From Urechidicola croceus (GTDB lineage Bacteria > Bacteroidota > Bacteroidia > Flavobacteriales > Flavobacteriaceae), in contig CAJIZG010000003.1 of the NCBI GenBank assembly GCA_905181865.1, positions 1,095,408 to 1,159,407 on the forward strand: a DNA stretch of 64,000 bases, read 5' to 3'. How positions within the stretch are numbered: position 1 is the stretch's first letter; each line of letters starts with the position of its first letter. Positions 16,596 through 25,468 of the stretch are shown here, piece after piece. The position numbers and the translations under genes were made by a program. The notes beneath the pieces are model-generated. The model did no database searches, had not been told where the DNA came from, and saw nothing but the letters and a program-made list of their open reading frames with translations.

Positions 16596-17444
16596 TTATA
16601 ATACACTTAATATCCCTTTTACATACCCTACAGATTCTGAAACACCCGGAAATGGGTCATCTGCCTCTGCCTCATACTCCAAGGCCAAGGTGCCTTTATA
16701 ACCCAATGCAACAACCGACTTTAAAAACACAGGGAAATTGATAACACCTCTTCCTATAATGCACGTCTTTCCGTCACCTGCTGCTTTTGTGACATCTTTT
16801 AAATGGATGTCAAAAACTCTTTCAAAATACGCTTCTAAATCTTGCTCTGGATTTCTATTAATTCGTTTTGTATGACCAATATCTATGCAAAGACCCATTC
16901 GTTTGTCTCTATCTTTTATCCTAACATACGCACTCTCTGCACTTGGATACAGTTTATCTCCTGGTCCATGATTATGAATGGCAAAGTTAATATCGTATTC
17001 CTTCACCTTATGCTCAACATAATCTAACAACGCGTGATTCGGAACTCCAATAATCGTTTTTGCTCCAGCAGTTTTGGCATATTCAAATGCTTGATCTACC
17101 TCAGCCTTCGATTTCATATAGATAACCCCAACACCATACAAAATAACTCCTTTTTCTTTACATAGCGCTGCCGCCATTTTAAGGGTTGCTGTATCCGAAT
17201 CTAGAGGCAAGTGCATACTCTTAAGAGAAATCCTATTCAAACCACTTCTTACAACCATATCAAGCGATTCTTCCAATGAAAATTTTCGCAAAGAATACGA
17301 TGCAACTCCTAAATTTAAAACTGTAGATTTTGCGTCTATAATAACTTCATTAGCAGCATGTGCCACACCAGAAATTGATGCCGTTGCAATTCCGATTGCA
17401 CCAACTGCTGTCTTTTTCAAGAAATTTCTTCTATTCGAACTCAT
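16596..17444 (-). CDS. Tat-exported sugar phosphate isomerase/epimerase-like TIM-barrel protein
   Basis: A 282-residue xylose-isomerase-like TIM barrel with a twin-arginine signal (SSNRRNFLKKTAVGAIGIAT, then a signal-peptidase site near AHA). Metal-binding motifs typical of the AP endonuclease 2 family are visible: INFAIHNHGPGD, GLCIDIGHT, FDIHLKDV and LALEYEAEADDP. Since it is exported, a phosphorylated substrate is unlikely despite the family name; relatives act as epimerases or isomerases of free or oxidised sugars. It starts 10 bases after the DUF1080 gene and ends five bases before the Gfo/Idh gene. Confidence 0.88.
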   Translation of the reverse strand: MSSNRRNFLKKTAVGAIGIATASISGVAHAANEVIIDAKSTVLNLGVASYSLRKFSLEESLDMVVRSGLNRISLKSMHLPLDSDTATLKMAAALCKEKGVILYGVGVIYMKSKAEVDQAFEYAKTAGAKTIIGVPNHALLDYVEHKVKEYDINFAIHNHGPGDKLYPSAESAYVRIKDRDKRMGLCIDIGHTKRINRNPEQDLEAYFERVFDIHLKDVTKAAGDGKTCIIGRGVINFPVFLKSVVALGYKGTLALEYEAEADDPFPGVSESVGYVKGILSVL

Positions 17445-17454
17445 ATCGTCAAGT

Positions 17455-18849
17455 TTACTTATCAGTCAATACTTTAATTTTTACATTTCTATATGAAACA
17501 TAATCTCCATGGTCTTGCAATAAAATATGCCCTGACTCAGCCTCTCCAAAATCTTTCCAATCCTTATACTTACTTTCCGCTACTAGTTTTCTATACGATT
17601 CACTTTTACGCTCAAATTCTAAAACTTTCCTACCATTCAACCAATGCTCAACATGATTATTCTTAGAAAGAATACGTGCTTGATTCCATTGTCCAATAGG
17701 ATTTACTACTTTATTCGTGTCTGCTTGTATTAAATCATACAATGAAGATATTGTTCTGCTTCCATCATGATTTCCTAGTTTTGCATCTGGGTGTTTTGCA
17801 TCGTCTAAAACTTGAAATTCTAATCCTATAGACGAGCCAGCACCTTTATTTAAATCAGTATTTACAAAATACTTTATGCCACTATTCGCCCCTTCTGTAA
17901 TTTTAAAATCAACTCTGAAATCAAAATCACTGTATGTATCGACAGTTACAATATCACCTCCAGCTGTAGATTCATGTCCGCCAGAAGCTAATACAGAAAG
18001 TTCACCATCATTAATTTCCCAACCACCAGTGGGAAATTTATCTAACTTGGCACCTCTCCAGCCCTTCGCAGACTCTCCATCAAATAATAATTTCCAACCA
18101 CCTTTAATTTCATTATCCGTTAAATTATTCTTCGTTATAATTGGGCTTATTGTAGTTGCTTTGCTATACTTTGAAACATCTTCTGTAATAATTTTTACAT
18201 TCTTCCAGATTACCTGAGTTCCCTTCCTTTTTTCGTCCTTTCCAATACCATGAACTTGTAGACCAATAAATCCAGTCGCTGTCATGTCATCAATCAAATA
18301 AGATGCAGGCACTCCATTAATCCATGTCTTTAAAGTATCTCCAATGGCTTCAATGCGATAGTGATTCCAATCGTTTTGTTTAAACGCTTTTTGTGCAGCA
18401 GGATTTTTAGTCAAAGGATTTAACCAACCTCTACGTGATTCATCATAAATACCAGCACTCCATGCTCTTTCAGAGGGATCAATTTCAATTTGGTATCCAT
18501 GAACCCGTCCATTTCGATAACTAGGAATACTGTTACTTCTAATCTGAATTCCTGAATTCAATTTTGGATCAACTTTGTATTCAACTTCAAAAATGAAATC
18601 ACCATAAATCTTGTCTGAACGTAAAAATGTATTTGGCGTGTTTAAAGTCGAAGTCCCTACTATAGTTCCATCTTTTACCGCATACGATGCTTTACCGCCA
18701 ATAACTGACCAACCATTTAAGGTTTTTCCATCAAATAGCGCTACCCATGGAGTGTCATCCTTTTCAGTTGCTGTACAACTGGCTAATACAACTGTCATTG
18801 CAAAAGCAATTACTTTTGCAAAAATCTCTTTACTTTTAAATTTCTTCAT
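17455..18849 (-). CDS. Double DUF1080 (3-keto-disaccharide hydrolase-like) lipoprotein
   Basis: A 464-residue lipoprotein (lipobox VLASC, Cys25) with two tandem DUF1080 concanavalin-like domains, about residues 33-225 and 250-460. Each starts with the family block: WVALFDGKTLNGWSVIGGKA and WKLLFDGESAKGWRG. Each holds an SGIQIRS or SGIKYFV strand and ends with a conserved FRNVKI-like strand (WKNVKI, YRNVKI). DUF1080 members from Bacteroidota have been described as hydrolases or lyases of 3-keto-glycosides. It is the first gene of the operon with an isomerase and a Gfo/Idh oxidoreductase, which matches that role. The two domains differ clearly and may have different specificities. Confidence 0.85.
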   Translation of the reverse strand: MKKFKSKEIFAKVIAFAMTVVLASCTATEKDDTPWVALFDGKTLNGWSVIGGKASYAVKDGTIVGTSTLNTPNTFLRSDKIYGDFIFEVEYKVDPKLNSGIQIRSNSIPSYRNGRVHGYQIEIDPSERAWSAGIYDESRRGWLNPLTKNPAAQKAFKQNDWNHYRIEAIGDTLKTWINGVPASYLIDDMTATGFIGLQVHGIGKDEKRKGTQVIWKNVKIITEDVSKYSKATTISPIITKNNLTDNEIKGGWKLLFDGESAKGWRGAKLDKFPTGGWEINDGELSVLASGGHESTAGGDIVTVDTYSDFDFRVDFKITEGANSGIKYFVNTDLNKGAGSSIGLEFQVLDDAKHPDAKLGNHDGSRTISSLYDLIQADTNKVVNPIGQWNQARILSKNNHVEHWLNGRKVLEFERKSESYRKLVAESKYKDWKDFGEAESGHILLQDHGDYVSYRNVKIKVLTDK

Positions 18850-18892
18850 TTTTATTTTATTTTAGTATGTGTTCTATTTCATTATTTCTAGT

Positions 18893-18900
18893 CAAATGTA
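18893..18900 (-). promoter_or_regulatory. -7 element of the DUF1080 operon
   Basis: On the minus strand this reads TACATTTG, a match to TAnnTTTG, 44 bases before the DUF1080 start in the 93-bp gap after dctM. It suggests the three-gene operon can be transcribed apart from the uronate operon. No clear -33 element was found. Confidence 0.4.
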
Positions 18901-18942
18901 ACTGCGCGTAATTAATAAATAATATCAGATTAACTAATATTT

Positions 18943-20247
18943 CTACAAACCAAATAACCTAGGTAAAAACATCGATATCTCAGGAATATAACTGATCAAC
19001 ATTAATACAATTACCATAATTGCTAAAAATGGTAACAAAGGTCGTATTACATTCGTTACAGATACTTTAGCCACACCACTACCCACAAAGAGCAAGGTTC
19101 CTACGGGTGGTGTACAAACCCCAATACATAAATTAAGTACAATTACAATTCCGAAATGAACTGGATCCATTCCTAAAGCAGTTACTACTGGTAAAAATAT
19201 CGGTGTAAATATTAACACGGCAGGCGTCATATCCATAAAAGTTCCAACAATTAACAAGATTACATTGATTGCTAAAAAGATTGCAAACTTATTATTTAAT
19301 TGTTCCAATAAGAAACTACTAATCATTTCTGGAATTCCTTCAAAAGAAAACAACCAAGACATCGCCATAGATGTACAAATTAAAAACATTACTACAGCCG
19401 TAGTTTTTCCACTTGACAATAAAATCGCTGGAAAATTTTTAACCTTCATATCACCATATATGAGCGATAAAACTGCTGCATATAATACGGCGATTACTGA
19501 AGCCTCAGTAGCGGTAAAAATACCCGCAACAATACCACCAACCACAATGAATAACATGAGTAAACTAAAAAATGCTTTTCTAAAATAAGTCCAAATTTCT
19601 AATACTGTTGAACGTTTTCCTTTAGGATAGCCTTTTTTAATAGCAACAAAAGCAATATACCCCATAATGGCCAATCCCACCAAAATTCCTGGTAAATAAC
19701 CGGCAATAAACAAAGCCGCTACTGATGCCGTTCCTCCACTCGCTAATGCATAAATAATCAATGTATTACTCGGTGGAATTAACAAGCCTGTAGTTGAAGA
19801 TGTGATATTAACCGATGCACTAAACGTTCTCGGATATCCTTCTTCTTCCATTCTATCTGTCATAACACTTCCAATCGCTGAAGCAGCCGCAAGGGCAGAA
19901 CCAGAAATGGCTCCAAATAACATAGATGCCAAAACATTTACATACGCCAAACCTCCGGGAAGACTGGCGACCAAGGACTTTGCAAAATTTATCAATCGAT
20001 TTGCAATACCTCCTTGTTTCATAATTTCACCAGCGAGGACAAAAAATGGAATTGCCAATAAAGCAAAACTATCAATACCTGTTGTCATTCGCTGAGCAAT
20101 AGTGGTTATACCCGGTAAATTATCAATATTTAATAATAAACTAAGGGTTGTTGCAATACCAATACTATACGCCACAGGAACATTTAAAAGTAAGAGGGTG
20201 AAAAAACTTATAAATAAAACTAAAATACTTAAAACTTCAATACTCAT
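18943..20247 (-). CDS. dctM: TRAP transporter large permease subunit, DctM type
   Basis: A 434-residue polytopic inner-membrane protein, the ion-coupled permease of a tripartite ATP-independent periplasmic transporter. About 12 hydrophobic segments are visible. Family stretches include IPFFVLAGEIMKQGGIANRL, GAISGSALAAASAIGSVMTD, TGLLIPPSNTLIIYALASGG and MDMTPAVLIFTPIFLPVVT. The start chosen is the ATG at 20247, just after the dctQ stop; a longer frame from 20295 would overlap dctQ by 47 bases and lengthen the N-terminus with non-family residues. It is the last gene of the uronate operon. Confidence 0.93.
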   Translation of the reverse strand: MSIEVLSILVLFISFFTLLLLNVPVAYSIGIATTLSLLLNIDNLPGITTIAQRMTTGIDSFALLAIPFFVLAGEIMKQGGIANRLINFAKSLVASLPGGLAYVNVLASMLFGAISGSALAAASAIGSVMTDRMEEEGYPRTFSASVNITSSTTGLLIPPSNTLIIYALASGGTASVAALFIAGYLPGILVGLAIMGYIAFVAIKKGYPKGKRSTVLEIWTYFRKAFFSLLMLFIVVGGIVAGIFTATEASVIAVLYAAVLSLIYGDMKVKNFPAILLSSGKTTAVVMFLICTSMAMSWLFSFEGIPEMISSFLLEQLNNKFAIFLAINVILLIVGTFMDMTPAVLIFTPIFLPVVTALGMDPVHFGIVIVLNLCIGVCTPPVGTLLFVGSGVAKVSVTNVIRPLLPFLAIMVIVLMLISYIPEISMFLPRLFGL

Positions 20248-20248
20248 A

Positions 20249-20746
20249 TTAATCGATAATTTGGTTTGAATTAATTTTTGAAATGTGATACACACAAAAT
20301 AACATAATCAGCAATCCACTAGCAGGCATCACCGCATAAACATACCCTAGAGGAATCCTTAAAGTACCTGAAAGCTGTTCTAAATGCAATGTGGTGTACA
20401 CTAAATTAAAGCCTCCAATAACCATTACAACAAGTGCAAATAGAAATACTAAAATTTCAATAAGTATGGATGCTTTCCTTTTATTGGTGACTGATAATTT
20501 CTGATATAAAAAATCCATTGATAAATGCTCTCTTTTTCCATTCAAATAAGCGGCTCCTAAAATAGTCATCCAAATCAATGAAAAACGTGCCAACTCCTCT
20601 GTCCATGTAAATGACGTCCCTAAAATATATCTTGAAAAGACTTGAAATAATACATCAACTACTAACAATGCAAATATGGAAATTAAGAAAATCTCCAATA
20701 CTCGGCTAACCTTATTAATAAGGATATCTGTTCTACTCATAATCAT
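20249..20746 (-). CDS. dctQ: TRAP transporter small permease subunit, DctQ type
   Basis: A 165-residue membrane protein with four hydrophobic segments, the usual layout of the TRAP small permease. Characteristic features are the FQVFSRYILGTSFTWTEELA segment (about residues 31-50) and LGAAYLNGKREHLSMDFL. It starts within the dctP stop codon (ATGA overlap), or at the second ATG six bases later, and ends one base before dctM. It forms the membrane complex with DctM. Confidence 0.92.
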   Translation of the reverse strand: MIMSRTDILINKVSRVLEIFLISIFALLVVDVLFQVFSRYILGTSFTWTEELARFSLIWMTILGAAYLNGKREHLSMDFLYQKLSVTNKRKASILIEILVFLFALVVMVIGGFNLVYTTLHLEQLSGTLRIPLGYVYAVMPASGLLIMLFCVYHISKINSNQIID

Positions 20747-21717
20747 TTTGCTTTAATTTGTTTAACAACCTCTTCCATTTCAGGATACTCCTTTATGAAA
20801 TTTTCCAATACTGATTTTGACTTCTCAGCAAATAATGACTGCTCAGGAATAATAATTTCAACACCTTTCTCTTTTGCTGCTTTCATAGATTCCTCAACAG
20901 ATTCATTCCAAAACACTTTTTGTGCTTGTGCAGATTCATCTGCTGCGGATTGCACCCATTCTTGTTGTTCAGAAGTTAAACTATCCCAAAATTTTGTGCT
21001 GATCAATAATACATCTGGCTGGGAAGCATGCTCATCTAAAGTATAGTATTTACTAATTTCATGATGATTAGAACTAACGAATGACGGCGCATTATTTTCT
21101 GCTCCATCTACTACACCTTGTTGAATTGCTGTATACAACTCGCTATAAGAAAGCGGCGTAGCCGATCCACCCATTGAATTAACCATATTGATAGCCATCT
21201 GATTATTCATAGTCCTAATTTTAAGTCCCTTTAAATCATCTGGAGTTCTTATGGCTTTTTTACTGGTATAAAAACTTCTGCTTCCAGCATCATAATAACA
21301 CAATCCACGTAACCAAAATTTACTTCCTTTTGCTAATATTGCTTTTCCTATAGGGCCTTCTAAGATGTCAAACTTATGTTTTTTACCTCTAAAAAGATAA
21401 GGGATTCCCAAAATGTGATATTCAGGAACAAAATTAGATAACGTCGCTGAACTCACTTTTGTCGCAGCAACACTTCCTATTTGCAATAATTCTAGCACTT
21501 CTCTTTCTGATCCCAATTGAGCATCTGGAAATATTTTTATTTTTAAAGTTCCTCCTGACTTTTCCTCTAAGGCAGATTGAAAAGCCATAATCCCCTTATG
21601 AACAGGATGTGATTGTGGTAAGCCATGAGCCAAATACAGCACCTTTATACCTCCCTCTTTTTTACAAGATGAAAAACTAACAAAAAGAATTGCAAGTAGT
21701 ATTAATTTATACTTCAT
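20743..21717 (-). CDS. dctP: TRAP transporter substrate-binding lipoprotein, DctP type
   Basis: A 324-residue solute-binding protein with a lipoprotein signal (VSFSSC, Cys18), so it is tethered to the membrane in the periplasm. Family motifs include HGLPQSHPVHKGIMAFQ, FPDAQLGSERE, and LKGLKIRTMNNQM, whose arginine normally binds the substrate carboxylate; VDGAENN follows. Placement between uxaC and dctQM suggests a hexuronate (glucuronate or galacturonate) as ligand. The specificity is inferred from context. Confidence 0.92.
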   Translation of the reverse strand: MKYKLILLAILFVSFSSCKKEGGIKVLYLAHGLPQSHPVHKGIMAFQSALEEKSGGTLKIKIFPDAQLGSEREVLELLQIGSVAATKVSSATLSNFVPEYHILGIPYLFRGKKHKFDILEGPIGKAILAKGSKFWLRGLCYYDAGSRSFYTSKKAIRTPDDLKGLKIRTMNNQMAINMVNSMGGSATPLSYSELYTAIQQGVVDGAENNAPSFVSSNHHEISKYYTLDEHASQPDVLLISTKFWDSLTSEQQEWVQSAADESAQAQKVFWNESVEESMKAAKEKGVEIIIPEQSLFAEKSKSVLENFIKEYPEMEEVVKQIKAK

Positions 21718-21728
21718 ACCGTCTATTT

Positions 21729-23138
21729 TTATTTAAAATTGAAATAATTTACTGCATTATTATAGCAGATATCTTGTATCATCTTCCCTAAGAATTCCAA
21801 ATCATTTGGCACCAAGCCTTTATTTAAGTCTTCCGCAATTAGATCACATAAAATTCTTCTAAAATATTCATGTCTCGGAAATGATAAAAAACTACGACTA
21901 TCTGTTAACATTCCAACAAATCGGCTTAAAAGCCCCATGTTTGAAAGTACATTCATTTGCTTTTCCATTCCGTCTTTTTGATCTAAGAACCACCATCCCG
22001 TTCCAAATTGCATTTTTCCCGGAACACCTGCTTCACTATAATTTCCCATCATGGTTGCAAAAACTTCATTTTGGGTTGGATTTAGATTGTAGGTTATTGT
22101 TTTGCTTAAGCTGTTTTCCGAATCTAACCTATTAAAAAGTTTAGACATTGCTTCCGCTTGATTGAAATCTCCAATGGAATCACAGCCTGTATCAGCACCT
22201 AATTGTGCTAATAATCGACTATTGTTATTTCTTAAAGCGCCTAAGTGAAATTGCTGTACCCAACCTTTAGCATGATACATTTTACACAACTTATATAGGA
22301 TACATGAAGCATATAGATTTACCTCCTCTTCAGAAATGCTTCCACCAGCCAATCGTTTCTTCAAAATAGCATCTGCCTCGTCTTCGGTAAAATCAAAAGC
22401 ATATAATTGGTTCATCCCATAATCAGACAAGCGACAACCATTTTCATTAAAAAATTCGACTCTTGCTTCGATTGCTTTCAACAAATCATCTAAACTTTCA
22501 ATCGAAAACCCAACACAAGAGGATAACTTAGCGATATACTCTGTGAAATTATCTTGATCTATTACAAATAATTTATCTGGTCTTAAAGTAGGATAAACTT
22601 TTGTAAAAATATTTTGTTCTGCTATTTGCTGATGATATTTTAAATCATCAATTGGATCATCTGTAGTACAAATAACCTTAACATTCATCTCTTCCAACAA
22701 TTGTGCAGGAGTTCTGTCTGCTAGAATCTTATTTGCTTTTATATATATATCATTTGCCGTATTTGGCTGTAATATTTCATCGATATCAAAATAGCGCTTC
22801 AATTCTAATTGAGTCCAATGAAACAAAGGATTTCTAAGTGTATACGGAACCGTTTCTGCCCATTTTTCAAAACGCACTTCTAAAGATGTATCTCCAGTAA
22901 TAAATTCCTCTTCAACGCCATTGGCTCGCATTCCTCTCCACTTGTAATGATCACCATCTAGCCATGCTTTGGTAATATTATCGAAAGTTTTGTTCTCTGC
23001 TATTTGTTTTGGAGACAAGTGATTGTGATAATCAATAATTGGCATTTCCTTCGCGTACTCATGGTACAAAGTCTCTGCCTCTATTGAATTCAGCAAGAAA
23101 TTATCGGTTATAAATGTCTTTGATTTAATTCCTGCCAT
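21729..23138 (-). CDS. uxaC: Glucuronate (uronate) isomerase
   Basis: Converts D-glucuronate to D-fructuronate, or D-galacturonate to D-tagaturonate, in the cytoplasm. The 469-residue length is typical. Visible hallmarks are the metal site IIDYHNHLSPKQIAENK (about residues 35-50), KVICTTDDP, QFHLGALRNNNSRL, and the C-terminal SDSRSFLSFPRHEYFRRILC-like region (TDSRSFLSFPRHEYF). It is followed by dctP and preceded two bases away by uxuA in one operon. Confidence 0.97.
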   Translation of the reverse strand: MAGIKSKTFITDNFLLNSIEAETLYHEYAKEMPIIDYHNHLSPKQIAENKTFDNITKAWLDGDHYKWRGMRANGVEEEFITGDTSLEVRFEKWAETVPYTLRNPLFHWTQLELKRYFDIDEILQPNTANDIYIKANKILADRTPAQLLEEMNVKVICTTDDPIDDLKYHQQIAEQNIFTKVYPTLRPDKLFVIDQDNFTEYIAKLSSCVGFSIESLDDLLKAIEARVEFFNENGCRLSDYGMNQLYAFDFTEDEADAILKKRLAGGSISEEEVNLYASCILYKLCKMYHAKGWVQQFHLGALRNNNSRLLAQLGADTGCDSIGDFNQAEAMSKLFNRLDSENSLSKTITYNLNPTQNEVFATMMGNYSEAGVPGKMQFGTGWWFLDQKDGMEKQMNVLSNMGLLSRFVGMLTDSRSFLSFPRHEYFRRILCDLIAEDLNKGLVPNDLEFLGKMIQDICYNNAVNYFNFK

Positions 23139-23140
23139 TC

Positions 23141-24328
23141 TTATAAATTTTTAGCGATTCCAAATTCCAATCCTCTTAATTCAGCCAATCCCCTCAGCCT
23201 TCCAATTCCAGAATAACCAGGGTTAGTTTTCTTATTTAAATCATCTAACATTTGATGACCGTGATCTGGTCTCATTGGCATTCTAAGATCCTCTCTTCCA
23301 GCCTCTTTTCTTTGTCTCTGCTCCAATACTAAAGCTTTCATCACACCATACATATCAACATCCCCTTCTAGATGGTTCGCTTCGTGAAAATTCCCTTCGG
23401 CATCTCTTTGTGTACTCCGTAAATGAATAAAATGTATTCTATGGCCCAATCGTGCAACCATTCCCGGCAAATCATTATCTGCTCTAACGCCAAAAGACCC
23501 TGTGCAAAAAGTTAAACCATTGTTAGGACTATCAACTGCCTGATATAAATCCAATATATCTTGTTCCGTACTTACGACCCGTGGCAATCCTAATATCGGA
23601 AACGGTGGATCATCTGGATGAATACACATCAGCACTCCTGCTTTTTCAGCAGCAGGTATAATTTGAGCTAAAAAGTTAAACAAATTTTCTTTCAATTCTT
23701 TAGGCCCTACTTGAGTATAGGTAGCCAAAATTGCATTGAATTCTTCCAAAGTATATCCCTCTTCTGCACCGGGTAAACCCGCAATTATATTTTTGATTAA
23801 AAGTTTCTTTTCAGCATCACTCATTTTATCGTTCAACTTGCTTGCCTTGTCTAATTGGGCTGTCGAATATCCTTCTTCAGCGCCTGGTCTTTTTAGCAAA
23901 AACACTTCAAAAACAACAAAAGCAGTTGCATCAAAACGCAAAGCTCTTGAGCCATCATCTACTTTATAGTCTAGATTCGTTCTTGTCCAATCCAAAACGG
24001 GCATAAAATTATAACATACAATATCAATTCCGCATATTCCCAAATTCAATAATGTCTGCTTATAATTAGCGATGTAAGCCGCTACTTCGCCCGAACGCGT
24101 TTTAATATTCTCATGAATAGGAACACTCTCAACTACAGACCATGTAAGTCCAGAAGCTTCAATAATTGCTTTTCTTTTTTGTATTTCTTCTACTGTCCAA
24201 ATATCACCATTTGGAATATGATGTAATGCAGATACGACTCCTGTTGCACCTGCTTGTTTTATATCTGACAGAGAAACTGGATCATTTGGACCATACCATC
24301 TCCATGTATTTTCAAGACTTAAACTCAT
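23141..24328 (-). CDS. uxuA: Mannonate dehydratase
   Basis: Dehydrates D-mannonate to 2-keto-3-deoxygluconate in the glucuronate branch. The 395-residue TIM barrel shows the family stretches [64 protein letters not shown] and MRPDHGHQ. The two GAEEGY segments (about residues 150 and 190) are family features and not a local duplication. Its presence shows the pathway takes glucuronate rather than only galacturonate. It lies between the SDR gene and uxaC. Confidence 0.97.
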   Translation of the reverse strand: MSLSLENTWRWYGPNDPVSLSDIKQAGATGVVSALHHIPNGDIWTVEEIQKRKAIIEASGLTWSVVESVPIHENIKTRSGEVAAYIANYKQTLLNLGICGIDIVCYNFMPVLDWTRTNLDYKVDDGSRALRFDATAFVVFEVFLLKRPGAEEGYSTAQLDKASKLNDKMSDAEKKLLIKNIIAGLPGAEEGYTLEEFNAILATYTQVGPKELKENLFNFLAQIIPAAEKAGVLMCIHPDDPPFPILGLPRVVSTEQDILDLYQAVDSPNNGLTFCTGSFGVRADNDLPGMVARLGHRIHFIHLRSTQRDAEGNFHEANHLEGDVDMYGVMKALVLEQRQRKEAGREDLRMPMRPDHGHQMLDDLNKKTNPGYSGIGRLRGLAELRGLEFGIAKNL

Positions 24329-24347
24329 AATTCTATTTTAATATTTT

Positions 24348-25175
24348 TTAAACTCCGCTAAACGCGCTAAACCCACCATCTATAGGAATAACGACACCTG
24401 TTACAAAATTAGCCCCTTCTCCACATAGCCATAATGTCGTTCCAACTAAATCCTCAGGCTCACCAAATCTTCCCATTGGCGTTTGATCTATAATCGTATT
24501 TCCTCTTGGGGTTAAATCGCCATCTTCTTTGGTTAATAAGGTTCTATTCTGATCTGTTAAGAAAAATCCAGGAGCCAATGCATTAACACGAATTCCAACT
24601 TTAGAAAAGTGGACTGCTAACCATTGCGTAAAATTTGAAACAGCCGCCTTAGCGCCACTGTAAGCCGGAATCTTAGTTAAAGGCGTAAAAGCATTCATAG
24701 ATGAAATATTCAAAATACTACATCCTTTTTTACCTACCATATCTGTTGCGAAAACTTGGGTTGGAAGTAAAGTTCCAATAAAATTTAGATCAAATACAAA
24801 TTTAATTCCTTCTGGATCCAAATCAAAAAAGGTTTTAAATCCTTCCGTCTTATTCGCGAGGTCTTCTTCTACCAAATGCGGATTAGAAGTAGTTCCCAAT
24901 GGATGATTACCCCCTGCCCCATTAATTAAAATATCGCAAGATCCCAGTTGCTTGTTTACTTCGACTTTTGCATTAATCAAAGATTCTTTCTCCAGCACAT
25001 TTGCGGCAACACCAATGGCTGTTCCACCCTGGGAATTTATTACGTCTGCAACTTTATTCGCTGCTTCAATTCTTAAATCTAAAATTGCAATCTTATGCCC
25101 CTTTTCAGCCAGTGCCGAAGCTAATGTACTGCAAAGCACTCCACCTGCTCCAGTTAAAACAATTACTTTACTCAT
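24348..25175 (-). CDS. SDR-family D-mannonate oxidoreductase (fructuronate reductase)
   Basis: A 275-residue short-chain dehydrogenase. It has the N-terminal cofactor motif TGAGGVLCSTLA, the NGAGGNHP loop, and the catalytic S159, Y172 and K176 (AYSGAKAA). It ends in the SDR pattern VTGVVIPIDGGFSAFSGV. First gene of the operon before uxuA and uxaC, so it most likely reduces fructuronate to mannonate; this SDR type replaces the long-chain UxuB in many Bacteroidota. The gene stands divergent from the LacI regulator, and an operator box lies 171 bases upstream. Confidence 0.87.
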   Translation of the reverse strand: MSKVIVLTGAGGVLCSTLASALAEKGHKIAILDLRIEAANKVADVINSQGGTAIGVAANVLEKESLINAKVEVNKQLGSCDILINGAGGNHPLGTTSNPHLVEEDLANKTEGFKTFFDLDPEGIKFVFDLNFIGTLLPTQVFATDMVGKKGCSILNISSMNAFTPLTKIPAYSGAKAAVSNFTQWLAVHFSKVGIRVNALAPGFFLTDQNRTLLTKEDGDLTPRGNTIIDQTPMGRFGEPEDLVGTTLWLCGEGANFVTGVVIPIDGGFSAFSGV

Positions 25176-25345
25176 TTCTGTTAATATTTTCTATAAATTA
25201 ATTACTTATCAAACCCTTTTTTTAAGCCAAAAACCTCTAAATAAAAACACTTTATTATCAGTTATTTTAAGGGGTTATGCCCGTATTTAAACAATTTACC
25301 TCCAACTATTAAATTCATAAAAACTTACGAAAGGAAAATTATTTT

Positions 25346-25359
25346 CGTGTGCGAACACG
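25346..25359. promoter_or_regulatory. LacI-type operator at the uronate operon promoter
   Basis: CGTGTGCGAACACG is a near-perfect 14-bp palindrome with a central CG, the pattern bound by LacI-family regulators. It lies between the divergent SDR and LacI genes and overlaps the expected start of the minus-strand transcript. Closely similar boxes occur twice upstream of susC. Confidence 0.7.
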
Positions 25360-25367
25360 CAAATATA
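25360..25367 (-). promoter_or_regulatory. -7 element of the uronate operon
   Basis: On the minus strand this reads TATATTTG, an exact TAnnTTTG match. Transcription would start about 25353, within the operator box, leaving a leader of about 180 bases before the SDR gene. No good -33 element was found. Confidence 0.5.
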
Positions 25368-25421
25368 TAAATTTTTGTTAAATTTAATGCTTTAATTTCA
25401 ACAACTATGAGCTATTCATAT

Positions 25422-25429
25422 TATATTTG
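25422..25429 (+). promoter_or_regulatory. -7 element of the LacI-family regulator gene
   Basis: TATATTTG matches TAnnTTTG and is 39 bases before the regulator start. The operator box is about 65 bases further upstream. Confidence 0.45.
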
Positions 25430-25468
25430 AATACGAGGAAATTATTAGAATAACATCTTTTTAAACCT

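Noticed and set aside
20248..20295. Longer N-terminus for DctM starting at 20295
   Set aside because: It would overlap dctQ by 47 bases and adds residues that do not resemble the family; the ATG at 20247 directly follows the dctQ stop.
23750..23910. Internal repeat (GAEEGY twice) in uxuA, taken at first as a local duplication
   Set aside because: The two segments are a normal feature of mannonate dehydratases.
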